Assembly: GCF_002160915.1 (NCBI RefSeq) | Contig: NZ_NFLM01000010.1 | Location: 45,663-109,662, forward strand | Direction of reading: 5' to 3' | Source of the DNA: Faecalibacterium sp. An121 | GTDB lineage: Bacteria; Bacillota; Clostridia; Oscillospirales; Ruminococcaceae | DNA: 64,000 nucleotides | Shown here: one piece after another, positions 18,076 through 26,254 of the stretch | Layout of the letters: every line of letters begins with the position of its first letter | How positions within the stretch are numbered: position 1 is the first letter of the stretch | Program-made: the position numbers and the translations under genes | The notes under the pieces: model-generated | Told to the model about the DNA's origin: nothing | Database searches by the model: none | What the model saw: only the letters and a program-made list of their open reading frames with translations

Positions 18076-18163
18076 TTTCTAACACGGCCCAAGCAAAACC
18101 CAAATCTCCCCCTTGTATCCTCGCATCGAACTGTTAACCGCTCCCGGCCGCAACCCCGCGGCC

Positions 18164-18192
18164 TTGCAGACACCGGCAAAACCTGCTATAAT
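18164..18192 (+). promoter_or_regulatory. Promoter for the alpha/beta hydrolase operon
   Basis: TTGCAG (18164-18169), a 17-bp spacer and a perfect TATAAT (18187-18192), about 30 bp before the start codon. Confidence 0.8.
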
Positions 18193-18220
18193 CAGGCAAA
18201 ACGTGCGGGAGGGCAGCGCT

Positions 18221-19027
18221 ATGCAGGAAAAGATCCATCACACCACCCAGGGCTCCATCCATTACTGGACCGATGCCTGTGCGCCGGGCCCCATGACCCT
18301 GGTACTGTTGCCCGGTCTGACCGCCGACCACCGGCTGTTCGACCGGCAGATCGAAGCATTCCGGGGGCGGTGGCGGCTGCTGGCCTGGGACCCGCCCGGC
18401 CATGGGGCATCCCGGCCCTTTGCCCTCACTTTCGGTCTGGCCGACAAAGCCCGGTGGCTGCACGCCATTTTGGAGCAGGAAGGGGTGAGCCGGTTCTGCC
18501 TGGTGGGACAGTCCATGGGCGGGTATGTGGCCCAGAGCTTTTTGCAGCAGTTTCCGGGGCAGGCGGCGGGGTTCATCTCCATCGACTCGGCCCCGCTGGG
18601 GCGGCGGTATACCACAGCCGCCGAGCTCTGGATGCTGCGCCGGTGCGAACCGGTCTACCGCCTGTACCCCTGGCAGGCGCTGCGCCAGGCGGGGGCCAGC
18701 GGCTGCGCCCGGAGCATTTACGGCCAGGCCCTGATGCGCCATATGATGGACGGCTATACCCACAGCGAGTACGCCGCCCTGGCCGGGCACGGCTTCCGGA
18801 TGCTGGCAGACGCCATCGCCTCGGACCTGCCCTACCCCATCGACTGCCCGGCGCTGCTGCTCTGCGGCAGCCGCGACCAGGCCGCCAGCACGCGGCGGTA
18901 CAACCGGGCCTGGGCCAAAACCACCGGCCTGCCTCTGGTGTGGGTCCCCCATGCGGGCCATAACTCCAACACCGACAACCCCGCCTTTGTCAATCAGCAG
19001 ATCGACGCCTTTGTACGCAGGCTGTGA
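18221..19027 (+). CDS. Alpha/beta-fold hydrolase
   Basis: A 268-residue hydrolase with VLLPGLTADHRLF (oxyanion region), the nucleophile elbow GQSMGGYVAQ, an acid-loop region LLLCGSRDQ and the catalytic His in PHAGHNSNTDNP. It lacks a signal peptide, so it is cytoplasmic. The substrate cannot be deduced; relatives include esterases, lactonases and MenH/BioH-like enzymes. The ATG at 18221 is the start that lies downstream of the promoter. The gene is followed within 11 nt by a CAT-like fragment and then an EamA transporter, an operon that could move or detoxify a small molecule. That idea is speculation. Confidence 0.85.
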   Translation: MQEKIHHTTQGSIHYWTDACAPGPMTLVLLPGLTADHRLFDRQIEAFRGRWRLLAWDPPGHGASRPFALTFGLADKARWLHAILEQEGVSRFCLVGQSMGGYVAQSFLQQFPGQAAGFISIDSAPLGRRYTTAAELWMLRRCEPVYRLYPWQALRQAGASGCARSIYGQALMRHMMDGYTHSEYAALAGHGFRMLADAIASDLPYPIDCPALLLCGSRDQAASTRRYNRAWAKTTGLPLVWVPHAGHNSNTDNPAFVNQQIDAFVRRL

Positions 19028-19038
19028 AAGGAGAAACG

Positions 19039-19233
19039 ATGGCACAAGAGATCGATCCCGGCCAAACCAGCCGGGCCGCCGCCTTTGCGGCTCGGGGGCT
19101 GCTGGGGGCAAAACTGCCCATCTCGTTCCAGTTTCATCATGTCCAGATGGATGGCCAGCAGGCTGTGCAGTTTCTCAGCCGCCTGCAATGGGCCATGCTC
19201 CACCCCGGCCGGAAAGGAGGCCCCGCCCTATGA
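19039..19233 (+). pseudogene. Chloramphenicol acetyltransferase-like C-terminal remnant
   Basis: A 64-residue reading frame starts at ATG 19039 after a strong AAAGGAGAAACG site and ends in a 4-nt overlap (ATGA) with the EamA gene. Residues 26-50 (LPISFQFHHVQMDGQQAVQF...) resemble the C-terminal active-site segment of type A chloramphenicol acetyltransferases, where HHxxxDG holds the catalytic His. Full enzymes are about 210-220 residues with this motif near the C-terminus, so about the first 150 residues are missing here. It may be a decayed gene that kept its end, or a short ORF now translated to couple the flanking genes. The resemblance is from motif recognition only. Confidence 0.55.
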
Positions 19234-20075
19234 ACAAGCCCAACGCCCGCACCGGCACCCTGTGCGTTTTTCTGGCCGCCCTGCTGTACAGCATCGGCGG
19301 GCTGTGCATCAAGGTGATCCCCTGGAACGGCATGGCCATCAACGGGGGCCGAACCGCCATCGCCCTGGTGGTCATCGGGGGGTATCTGGCGGTCATACGG
19401 CACCCGCCCCGGTTCAACCGCTGGATCCTGCTGGGGTCGCTGTGCATCTTTGGCACCAACGCCCTGTATTCGGTGGCCAACAAGCTGACCACCGCCGCCA
19501 ACACCATCGTATTGCAGTTCACCGCGCCCATCTTTGTGATCGTGTTTTCGGCGCTGTTCTGGCACAAAAAGCCCCAAAAACTGGACCTCGCCGCCTGCGC
19601 CGTGGTCTTTGGCGGGGTGCTGTTCTTTTTTGTGGACAGCCTGGAGGCGGGAGGCGCTCTGGGCAATCTGCTGGCCATCCTCTCGGGGGCGGCCTATGGC
19701 GGGGTGTTCCTGCTCAACGACTTCCCCGATGCCGACGCCATCTCGGCGGTGTTCTGGGGGGATGTACTGTCGGCGGTGACCGGCCTGCCCTTCCTGCTGC
19801 AGGAAACGCAGTTCACCCAGACGGCCCTGGTCAGCCTGGTGGTACTGGGGGTGTTCCAGGTGGCGGTGGCCTATATCCTGCTGACCATCGGCCTGCGCAC
19901 CACCCCGCCGGTGACGGCCAGCCTGGTATCCGGCATCGAGCCGGTGCTCAATCCCCTGCTGGTGGCCGCCTTTTATGGCGAGCGGGTCGGCCCCTTTGCC
20001 CTGGCGGGGGCCGCCATCGTCATCTGCGGCGTGGTGGGGTACAACATCCTGAAAAAGCGCCAGCCCGCAGGGTAA
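19230..20075 (+). CDS. EamA/DMT-family transporter
   Basis: A 281-residue integral membrane protein with about ten hydrophobic helices in two EamA repeats; the first runs from LCVFLAALLYSIGGLCIKV and the second from about residue 145. EamA proteins export metabolites or take up small solutes; the substrate cannot be read from sequence. The start overlaps the preceding short frame by ATGA, and GGAAAGGAGG lies upstream of it, so translation is probably coupled. It is the last gene of the hydrolase operon and is followed by two hairpins. Confidence 0.9.
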   Translation: MNKPNARTGTLCVFLAALLYSIGGLCIKVIPWNGMAINGGRTAIALVVIGGYLAVIRHPPRFNRWILLGSLCIFGTNALYSVANKLTTAANTIVLQFTAPIFVIVFSALFWHKKPQKLDLAACAVVFGGVLFFFVDSLEAGGALGNLLAILSGAAYGGVFLLNDFPDADAISAVFWGDVLSAVTGLPFLLQETQFTQTALVSLVVLGVFQVAVAYILLTIGLRTTPPVTASLVSGIEPVLNPLLVAAFYGERVGPFALAGAAIVICGVVGYNILKKRQPAG

Positions 20076-20084
20076 CAAACAGCG

Positions 20085-20240
20085 CCCCCGGCCCTCTTTG
20101 CAGGAGAGCCGGGGGCCGCTTCGTTTTGGGTGTTTGGGAAGGTATACTTTTCCAAACCGGCCTGTTTGCTTTTGCGCCGGGTACATTTCCGGACAAACAG
20201 GCGCAAAAAGCCCGCCGCACAGTTGTGCGGCGGGCTTTTT
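20085..20240 (+). terminator. Tandem terminators between the EamA gene and the ABC exporter
   Basis: A GCCCCCGGC/GCCGGGGGC hairpin (20085-20117) is followed by a perfect AGCCCGCCGCAC/GTGCGGCGGGCT hairpin (20209-20236) flanked by A and T tracts on the two sides. The second should stop both the rightward EamA transcript and the leftward ABC transcript. Confidence 0.85.
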
Positions 20241-20278
20241 GAAAGATTTGAAGGTGTATCCGATGCCCAGCGGGCGGA

Positions 20279-22195
20279 TCAATCCAGTTCCAGTGCGCCG
20301 GTGTACAGCTGATAGTAGGTGCCGTGCTGGGCGATCAGCTGATCGTGGGTGCCGCGCTCGATGATGCGGCCATGGTCCAGCACCATGATGGCATCCGCGT
20401 TCTGGACGGTGGACAGACGGTGGGCGATGACGAAGGTGGTACGGCCGGTCATCAGGGCGTCCATGCCGCGCTGCACGATGGCCTCGGTATGGGTGTCGAT
20501 GGAGCTGGTGGCCTCATCCATGATCATCACCGGGGGGTCGGCCACGGCGGCGCGGGCAATGGCCAGCAGCTGCCGCTGGCCCTGGCTGAGGTTGGCGCCG
20601 TTGCCGGTCAGCATGGTGTTGTAGCCGTCGGGCAGGCGGCGGATGAAATCATCGGCGCCGGCCAGACGGGCCGCAGCGATGCACTCCTCGTCATGGGCTT
20701 CCAGGTTGCCGTAACGGATGTTCTCCATGACGGTGCCGGTGAACAGGTTGGTATCCTGCAGCACGATGCCCAGCGAATGGCGCAGATCCGCCTTCTTGAT
20801 CTTGCGGATGTTGATGCCGTCGTAGCGGATCTTGCCGTCCTGGATGTCGTAGAAACGGTTGATCAGGTTGGTGATGGTGGTCTTGCCGGCGCCGGTGGAG
20901 CCAACGAAGGCCACCTTCTGGCCCGGCTTTGCATACAGGGAGATGTCGTGCAGGACGGTCTTTTCGGGCACATAGCCGAAATCCACGTCATAGAACCGCA
21001 CATCGCCCCGCAGGCGGGTGTAGGTGATGGTGCCGTCGTGGTGGGGGTGCTTCCAGGCCCAGACGTTGGTGCGCTCGGGGTATTCCTCCAGCGTGCCGTC
21101 CTCTTTCTCGCGGGCGTTGACCAGGGTGATGTACCCCTCGTCCACCTCGGGCTCCTCATCCAGCAGGGCAAAGATGCGGTGGGCACCGGCCAGGCCCATG
21201 ACCACCATGTTGACCTGGTTGGACACCTGGCCGATGGCGCCTGCAAACTGCTTGGTCATGTTCAGGAAGGGCACCACGATGCTGATGTTCAGGGCCATGC
21301 CGGACAGGCTCAGGTTGGGCGCGCCGTTCAGCAGCAGGCTGCCGCCCACCAGGGCCACCAGAACATAGGTGACGTTGCCCATGTTGCCCAGCAGGGGCAT
21401 CAGGATGTTGGCGTAGCGGTTGGCTTTTTCACTGTTCTCGAACAGGGCGTCGTTCACCTTGTCGAAATCGGCCTTGGCGCCTTCCTCGTGGCAGAACACC
21501 TTGATGACCTTCTGGCCGGTCATCATTTCCTCCATGAATCCCTCGGCCTTGGCCAGGGTGACCTGCTGCTGCAGGAAGTAGCTGGAGGAGTGGCTGCTGA
21601 CGTACCGCGCCGTAAAGAACATGACGATGACGCCGCACAGCACCGCCAGCGCCAGCCAGATGCTGTAATAGATCATGATGCAGAAGACGCTCAGCAGGGT
21701 GATGGCGGAGATCATCAGCTGGGGCAGGCTCTGGCTGATGAGCTGGCGCAGGGTGTCGATATCATTGGTGTAGAAGCTCATGATATCGCCGTGGTTGTGG
21801 GTGTCGAAGTAGCGGATGGGCAGATCCTGCATATGGGCGAACATCTTCTCCCGCAGCTTGGCCAGGGTGCCCTGGGTGATGATGGCCATCATCTGGTTGA
21901 AGGCCGCGCCGGCCGCCAGGCTGATGACGTACAGGGTGACCAGGATGATCACCAGGCGGAAAATGCGCCCGGACACGCTGGCCCAGTCCCCTGCGCGGTA
22001 TACTTCCTCCACGATGGAGATCACGTTCTGCATAAAGACCGACGGCATCGAGCTGACGATGGCGTTGACCAGGATGCAGCAGATGGTGATGGGCAGAAGC
22101 ACCGGATAGAAGGAAAAGATGGTGCGGATCAGCCGGGGCATGACCCCCTTGGGAGCGCGCCGGCCCCGCTGGGTGCTGGTGGTGTTATTCGGCAT
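20279..22195 (-). CDS. ABC exporter half-transporter, catalytic-site subunit
   Basis: A 638-residue fused membrane/ATPase half-transporter. Six transmembrane helices occupy about residues 30-340. An unusual 45-residue linker (about 352-397, starting VNAREKEDGTLEEY) precedes the nucleotide-binding domain. Walker A is GSTGAGKTT (near 435), the signature is LSQGQRQ, and Walker B is VMIMDEATSSID with the canonical catalytic Glu (near 560). The ATG at 22195 is preceded by GGAGGTGACAAGG and overlaps the partner stop by 11 nt. It pairs with the upstream gene as a heterodimeric multidrug-type exporter and is probably under MarR control. Confidence 0.93.
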   Translation of the reverse strand: MPNNTTSTQRGRRAPKGVMPRLIRTIFSFYPVLLPITICCILVNAIVSSMPSVFMQNVISIVEEVYRAGDWASVSGRIFRLVIILVTLYVISLAAGAAFNQMMAIITQGTLAKLREKMFAHMQDLPIRYFDTHNHGDIMSFYTNDIDTLRQLISQSLPQLMISAITLLSVFCIMIYYSIWLALAVLCGVIVMFFTARYVSSHSSSYFLQQQVTLAKAEGFMEEMMTGQKVIKVFCHEEGAKADFDKVNDALFENSEKANRYANILMPLLGNMGNVTYVLVALVGGSLLLNGAPNLSLSGMALNISIVVPFLNMTKQFAGAIGQVSNQVNMVVMGLAGAHRIFALLDEEPEVDEGYITLVNAREKEDGTLEEYPERTNVWAWKHPHHDGTITYTRLRGDVRFYDVDFGYVPEKTVLHDISLYAKPGQKVAFVGSTGAGKTTITNLINRFYDIQDGKIRYDGINIRKIKKADLRHSLGIVLQDTNLFTGTVMENIRYGNLEAHDEECIAAARLAGADDFIRRLPDGYNTMLTGNGANLSQGQRQLLAIARAAVADPPVMIMDEATSSIDTHTEAIVQRGMDALMTGRTTFVIAHRLSTVQNADAIMVLDHGRIIERGTHDQLIAQHGTYYQLYTGALELD

Positions 22196-23963
22196 CCTTG
22201 TCACCTCCGTTCTGGGTCTGGCCGATGCTGGAGCGGTTCTGGGTGGTGTACAGGTCACGGTAGACCTGGTTCCTCTCCATCAATTCCTGATGGGTGCCCA
22301 CATCCACGATGCGCCCGCCCTCCATCATAATGATGCGGTCGGCGTCCTGCACGCTGGACACACGCTGGGCAATGATGATCTTGGTGGTCTCGGGGATGAA
22401 CTCCCGGAAGCCCTTGCGGATCAGGGCGTCGGTGCGGGTGTCCACGGCGCTGGTGGAGTCGTCCAGGATCAGGATCTTGGGCTTCTTCAGCAGGGCGCGG
22501 GCAATGCACAGGCGCTGTTTCTGGCCGCCCGAGACGTTGGTGCCGCCCTGCTCGATCCAGGTGTCATACTTGTCGGGGAACTGCTGGATGAACTCGTCGG
22601 CCTGGGCCAGGCGGCAGGCTTCCAGCATCTGCTCGTCGGTGGCGCCGGGGTTGCCCCAGCGCAGGTTGTCCTTGATGGTGCCCGAGAACAGGACGTTCTT
22701 TTGCAGCACCACCGCCACCTGGTTGCGCAGGGTCTCCAGATCGTACCGGCGCACATCCACGCCGCCCACCTTGACGCTGCCTTCGGTGGCGTCGTACAGG
22801 CGGGGGATCAGCTGCACCAGACTGGACTTGGACGAACCGGTGCCGCCCAGGATGCCGATGACCTCGCCCGACTGGATGTGCAGGTCGATGTCCGACAGGG
22901 CGCTGCGCTCGGCGGTCTTGGAATACTTGAAGCTGACGTGGTCGAAATCCACCGAACCGTCCTTGACTTCGGTCAGGGCATCGGCGGGGCTGGTGAGGGT
23001 GCTCTCCTCGGTCAGCACCTGGACGATACGCTCGGCAGACTCCTGGGACATGGTGATCATGGTAAAGACCATGCTCAGCATCATCAGGCTCATCAGGATC
23101 TGGAAGCTGTAAGTCAGCATGGAGGACATCTGGCCCACGTTCAAAGCCAGGCCCTGGGTGGTGATGACGGTGTAGGAGCCATAGGACATGACGAACACCA
23201 TGCCGGCGTAGACGCAGAACTGCATCATGGGGCCGTTCAGGGCCATGATCCGCTCGGCCCTGGTGAAGTCCCGCTGGACGTTCTCGGCGGCGGCGGCAAA
23301 CTTCTTTTTCTCGTAGTCCTCACGGACGTAGCTCTTGACCACCCGCATGGCCTGGACGTTCTCCTGCACCGAATCGTTCAGGGCGTCGTACTTGCGGAAC
23401 ACCTGCCGGAACAAAGGGGTGGCCGCACGGATGACCAGCAGCAGGCCGATCAGCAGCAGCGGAATGGTGACCAGGAAGATCATGGCCAGGCGGCCGCCCA
23501 TCACAAAGCCCATGACAAAGGAAAAGACCAGCATCAGGGGGCAGCGCACCGCCACGCGGATGATCATCATGTAGGCCAGCTGGACGTTGCTGATGTCGGT
23601 GGTCAGACGGGTGACCAGGCTGGAGACCGAGAACTTGTCGATGTTCTCAAACGAATAGTCCTGGATATGGTAGAACATATCCTTGCGCAGGTTGCGGGCA
23701 AAGCCGGCCGATGCATTGGCGCAGGTGGCGCCGGCGGCAGCGCCGAACACCAGCGAGATGATCGCCATTGCCAGCAGCTGGATGCCATACCGCACGATGA
23801 CGTCCATCGTACAGCCGGCCTGCATCTGGTTGACCAGATTGGCGATCACAAAGGGGATCGCACATTCCATCACCACTTCCACCGTCACCAGCAGAGGGGT
23901 CAGGATCGAGGTCTTCTTGTACTCACGGATGCTGTGGGACAAGGTCTTGACGATATGATTCAT
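22185..23963 (-). CDS. ABC exporter half-transporter, degenerate-site subunit
   Basis: A 592-residue half-transporter, first gene of the pair. Six membrane helices (about 20-310) precede the ATPase domain. Walker A reads GGTGSSKSS, with Ser in place of the glycine before the lysine. The signature VSGGQKQR is intact, but Walker B is ILILDDSTSAVD, so the usual catalytic Glu is Asp. This is the pattern of heterodimeric exporters with one degenerate ATP site (TM287/288, BmrCD). A MarR gene lies 66 bp upstream on the same strand, with an operator-like palindrome in the gap. The substrate is unknown. Confidence 0.93.
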   Translation of the reverse strand: MNHIVKTLSHSIREYKKTSILTPLLVTVEVVMECAIPFVIANLVNQMQAGCTMDVIVRYGIQLLAMAIISLVFGAAAGATCANASAGFARNLRKDMFYHIQDYSFENIDKFSVSSLVTRLTTDISNVQLAYMMIIRVAVRCPLMLVFSFVMGFVMGGRLAMIFLVTIPLLLIGLLLVIRAATPLFRQVFRKYDALNDSVQENVQAMRVVKSYVREDYEKKKFAAAAENVQRDFTRAERIMALNGPMMQFCVYAGMVFVMSYGSYTVITTQGLALNVGQMSSMLTYSFQILMSLMMLSMVFTMITMSQESAERIVQVLTEESTLTSPADALTEVKDGSVDFDHVSFKYSKTAERSALSDIDLHIQSGEVIGILGGTGSSKSSLVQLIPRLYDATEGSVKVGGVDVRRYDLETLRNQVAVVLQKNVLFSGTIKDNLRWGNPGATDEQMLEACRLAQADEFIQQFPDKYDTWIEQGGTNVSGGQKQRLCIARALLKKPKILILDDSTSAVDTRTDALIRKGFREFIPETTKIIIAQRVSSVQDADRIIMMEGGRIVDVGTHQELMERNQVYRDLYTTQNRSSIGQTQNGGDKDAE

Positions 23964-23989
23964 TCCTCGTGTATTCCTCCTTACAATGT

Positions 23990-24007
23990 TTGTTCTTGCG
24001 CGAACTT
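23990..24007. promoter_or_regulatory. Operator-like palindrome before the ABC genes
   Basis: TTGTTCTTGCGCGAACTT keeps GTTC and GAAC arms and matches the MarR-gene operator at 24519-24536 in 13 of 18 positions. It lies between marR and the first ABC gene. Confidence 0.55.
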
Positions 24008-24029
24008 GTTGGGGGCGCAGAGGGCGCCG

Positions 24030-24476
24030 TCAGCGGGCGTTTTCCGCTTCGGCGTCATCCAGGTTCTGCGCCATGGCGGCCAGCGTCTCCTTGAACAGCT
24101 GTACCTGCCCGCCGGACAATCCCCGGGTCAGCACCTCCTCGGTCTGACGCAGGCAGGCCCGCACCTCCGCATCCAGCTGGGCGGCCCGGCCGGTGGGCAC
24201 AAGGCTTTTCAGCCGTGCGTCGCTCTCCACGCTCTCCCGCCGCAGCAGCCCCTTTTCTTCCAGCTGCTGCAGGATGCCGGTGGCGGTGGAACGGCTCAGA
24301 CTGAAAACCTGTTCGATGTCACGCTGGAAAACCGGTGCTTCCTGCCAGTGGTTCAGGATGTAGAAGATCACCTGGCTCTGGATGAAGGTGATGTCCACCC
24401 CCTGCAAAGTGGCGTTCAGACGGCGTTTTACCTTGCGGGACAACAGATTGATCCATGCGCCGCAGTCCTTTTCCAA
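24030..24476 (-). CDS. MarR-family transcriptional regulator
   Basis: A winged-helix repressor of about 148 residues. The helix-turn-helix region is FQRDIEQVFSLSRSTATGILQQLEEKGLL, followed by the wing ESVESDARLKSLVPT. I chose TTG at 24476 as the start because AAGGGGGGTGG lies just upstream. The longer readings would begin inside the promoter (24538-24566) or at an ATG without a ribosome site. The promoter is followed by a near-perfect palindrome where the repressor could block its own transcription. The ABC exporter genes follow 66 bp downstream. MarR proteins usually release DNA when bound by phenolic or amphipathic ligands; the ligand here is unknown. Confidence 0.88.
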   Translation of the reverse strand: MEKDCGAWINLLSRKVKRRLNATLQGVDITFIQSQVIFYILNHWQEAPVFQRDIEQVFSLSRSTATGILQQLEEKGLLRRESVESDARLKSLVPTGRAAQLDAEVRACLRQTEEVLTRGLSGGQVQLFKETLAAMAQNLDDAEAENAR

Positions 24477-24518
24477 CCTATCCCACCCCCCTTGCGCGCC
24501 AGGCATGGCCCGGCGGTT

Positions 24519-24566
24519 TTGTTCGTGTACGAACAATAGATTACAGGTTTTCCCTTGAATTGTCAA
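24519..24566 (-). promoter_or_regulatory. marR promoter with overlapping palindromic operator
   Basis: On the minus strand, TTGACA (24561-24566), a 17-bp spacer and TAATCT (24538-24543). TTGTTCGT-AC-ACGAACAA (24519-24536) is an 8-bp perfect inverted repeat that begins right after the -10, well placed for autorepression. Confidence 0.8.
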
Positions 24567-24764
24567 GGCGGAAAGCCCTATTTTTCACATTTCTTGCACA
24601 GTTTCTTGTCCAATTTATTGCATAAAAGTGAACGTTAAAAATCGTGCAAAGTGACAAATCCATCCTTCGTGCGTTCTTTCGCCTTATTGTACAAACAAAA
24701 ACGTTCAAACTTGTGCAATCGTTCCCCGTTTCCTCCGCACGGCCGGGAGCCGTGGCCCGGGGTC
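24567..24764. other. AT-rich intergenic stretch with repeated TTGCA elements
   Basis: The stretch is markedly richer in A+T than its surroundings. It contains TTGCAC (24594), TTGCAT (24618), GTGCAA (24644 and 24713), a TTGTACAA palindrome (24687-24694) and two AACGTT sites. I see no convincing gene; short ORFs here lack ribosome sites. It may hold further promoter or regulator sites. Confidence 0.4.
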
Positions 24765-24806
24765 AAAAAAAGTCCCGGCTGCACGTCCGATGCGTACAGT
24801 CGGGAC
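24765..24806 (-). terminator. Terminator after the DUF815 gene
   Basis: On the minus strand a GTCCCGACTG/CAGCCGGGAC stem (outer arms 24797-24806 and 24772-24781) is followed by seven U residues. Confidence 0.75.
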
Positions 24807-24836
24807 CGATCCAAGACGCAAAGCCGCGGCAAACAA

Positions 24837-26054
24837 TCAGACCATGCCGGCCCGGCACTGCTCGATGAACTGGCGGGCAGCCCGGGGGCTGCGTCCCCCG
24901 GCCCGGATGGCGAAGGCCTCGCCCCGGGTGATCAGCAGATCGGAGGGCATGGGGATCTGGTACTGTTTGGCCAGCTGCAGCAGGATCTGGCTGTAAAGGG
25001 CCTTGTCCGGGCGCTGGAAGGTGACGATCAGCCCAAACCGGGCCGACAGGCTCAGCAGTTCCTGGCGGGTATCCGCTTCGTGCAGGTCATCGCCGGTGCG
25101 GTCGGACAGGGTCTCCTTGACCAGATGCCGCCGGTTGGAGGTGGCATACACCGCAAGGTTGGCCGCACGGCCCCCCGCGCTCCCCTCCAGAATCGCCTTG
25201 AGGGCGGCAAAGTTGTCGTCGTTGGAAGCAAAGCTCAGGTCGTCGATGAACAGGATGAACTTGAGGGGGTTGGCCGCCAGCTTGTCCATCAGGTCGGGCA
25301 GCAGGTACAGCTGGTTCTTTTTCACTTCCACCAGCCGCAGCCCCTGGGAGGCGTACTCGTTGGCGATGGCCTTCACCGCGCTGGACTTGCCGGTGCCCGC
25401 GTCCCCATACAAGAGTACATTGTTGGCGGGCAGCCCGGCCAGCAGGGCCTTGGTGTTGGCGATGATCTTCTCCCGTTCCCGCTCGTAGCCGGGCAGGTCC
25501 TCCAGGCGCTGGGGGTCGGGGTGGCGCACCGGCGCCAGCCTGCCCTCGTCGCCCAGCATAAAGACATGGTGGCGGGCAAACATCCCATAGCCCCGCCGGC
25601 CCATCTGGCCCAGGCGGTCGGTGTACGCGGCGGCCAGGCCGGTGGGATGGGCCTCCCACCGGGGCAGGAAGGCCAGCTCCTCCCGCCGGCTGTCCTCCAG
25701 GCCGGCGGCCTCCAGCAGGCCGTCCAGGCTCAAAGCGGACAGCTGCTCCAAAAAGTCCAGCTCCCCTTCCAGGGCTTTCTTCAGCCCGGGGGCCAGGGCG
25801 CCCCGGGCCGCCTGCCGGGCGCAGATATTCTCACACTCCAGCACGGCGGCCAGGATGTACTCGCTCAGGTCGTCGGTATCCTGCGCAAACAGCAGCGCTT
25901 CCATCTCCCCTGCCGCCTGGCAGACCGCCTGCAGGCCGGCCCCCTGGGCCAGCGCTTCGGCCAGACGGCCGTAGGCCGCCACCACAGGGTCCTCCAGCAG
26001 GCTGCGGAACACCGCCAGCCCCACCAGACGCGCACAGATCTGTTGTATCCTCAT
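24837..26054 (-). CDS. DUF815-family AAA-type ATPase
   Basis: A 405-residue protein. The N-terminal half (about 1-170) is helical and not recognised. The C-terminal half carries an ATPase core with Walker A YGDAGTGKSSAVK, Walker B FILFIDDLSF, and sensor-like YATSNRRHL and FGLIVTF. This fits DUF815, a clostridial family of predicted ATPases with no settled function. The ATG at 26054 has GAGGGGGATC upstream. A promoter TTGCAC-17 bp-TATACT lies at 26115-26143 on the minus strand, and a terminator follows, so it is monocistronic. It is divergent from the ilv T-box. Confidence 0.85.
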   Translation of the reverse strand: MRIQQICARLVGLAVFRSLLEDPVVAAYGRLAEALAQGAGLQAVCQAAGEMEALLFAQDTDDLSEYILAAVLECENICARQAARGALAPGLKKALEGELDFLEQLSALSLDGLLEAAGLEDSRREELAFLPRWEAHPTGLAAAYTDRLGQMGRRGYGMFARHHVFMLGDEGRLAPVRHPDPQRLEDLPGYEREREKIIANTKALLAGLPANNVLLYGDAGTGKSSAVKAIANEYASQGLRLVEVKKNQLYLLPDLMDKLAANPLKFILFIDDLSFASNDDNFAALKAILEGSAGGRAANLAVYATSNRRHLVKETLSDRTGDDLHEADTRQELLSLSARFGLIVTFQRPDKALYSQILLQLAKQYQIPMPSDLLITRGEAFAIRAGGRSPRAARQFIEQCRAGMV

Positions 26055-26114
26055 GGAAAGATCCCCCTCATTTCCGGTAGATTCGACGGGCGATCCAGCC
26101 GCCCATACTATTTT

Positions 26115-26143
26115 AGTATAGTGCGCGGGCCCTCCGCGTGCAA
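26115..26143 (-). promoter_or_regulatory. Promoter for the DUF815 gene
   Basis: TTGCAC (26138-26143), a 17-bp spacer and TATACT (26115-26120) on the minus strand, about 60 bp before the start. Confidence 0.7.
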
Positions 26144-26219
26144 GGGGCAAGGGGGCGCAGAGGGTCAAAAAGTGAATTTTTTTCATCTTTTGGGTGAAGC
26201 GAGGCGAAAAATATATCGA

Positions 26220-26248
26220 TTGACAACCCCCTGTTTTTTTAGTATAGT
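26220..26248 (+). promoter_or_regulatory. Promoter of the ilv T-box leader
   Basis: TTGACA (26220-26225), a 17-bp spacer and TATAGT (26243-26248), directly upstream of the T-box RNA. Confidence 0.85.
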
Positions 26249-26254
26249 AAAGTT

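Noticed and set aside
20205..20240. The perfect inverted repeat as a possible attachment or insertion-sequence end
   Set aside because: Flanking A and T tracts and its place between convergent genes make it a bidirectional terminator; no transposase or target duplication is present.
24635..24832. A 65-codon minus-strand ORF between DUF815 and marR
   Set aside because: It runs through the DUF815 terminator and has no ribosome site.
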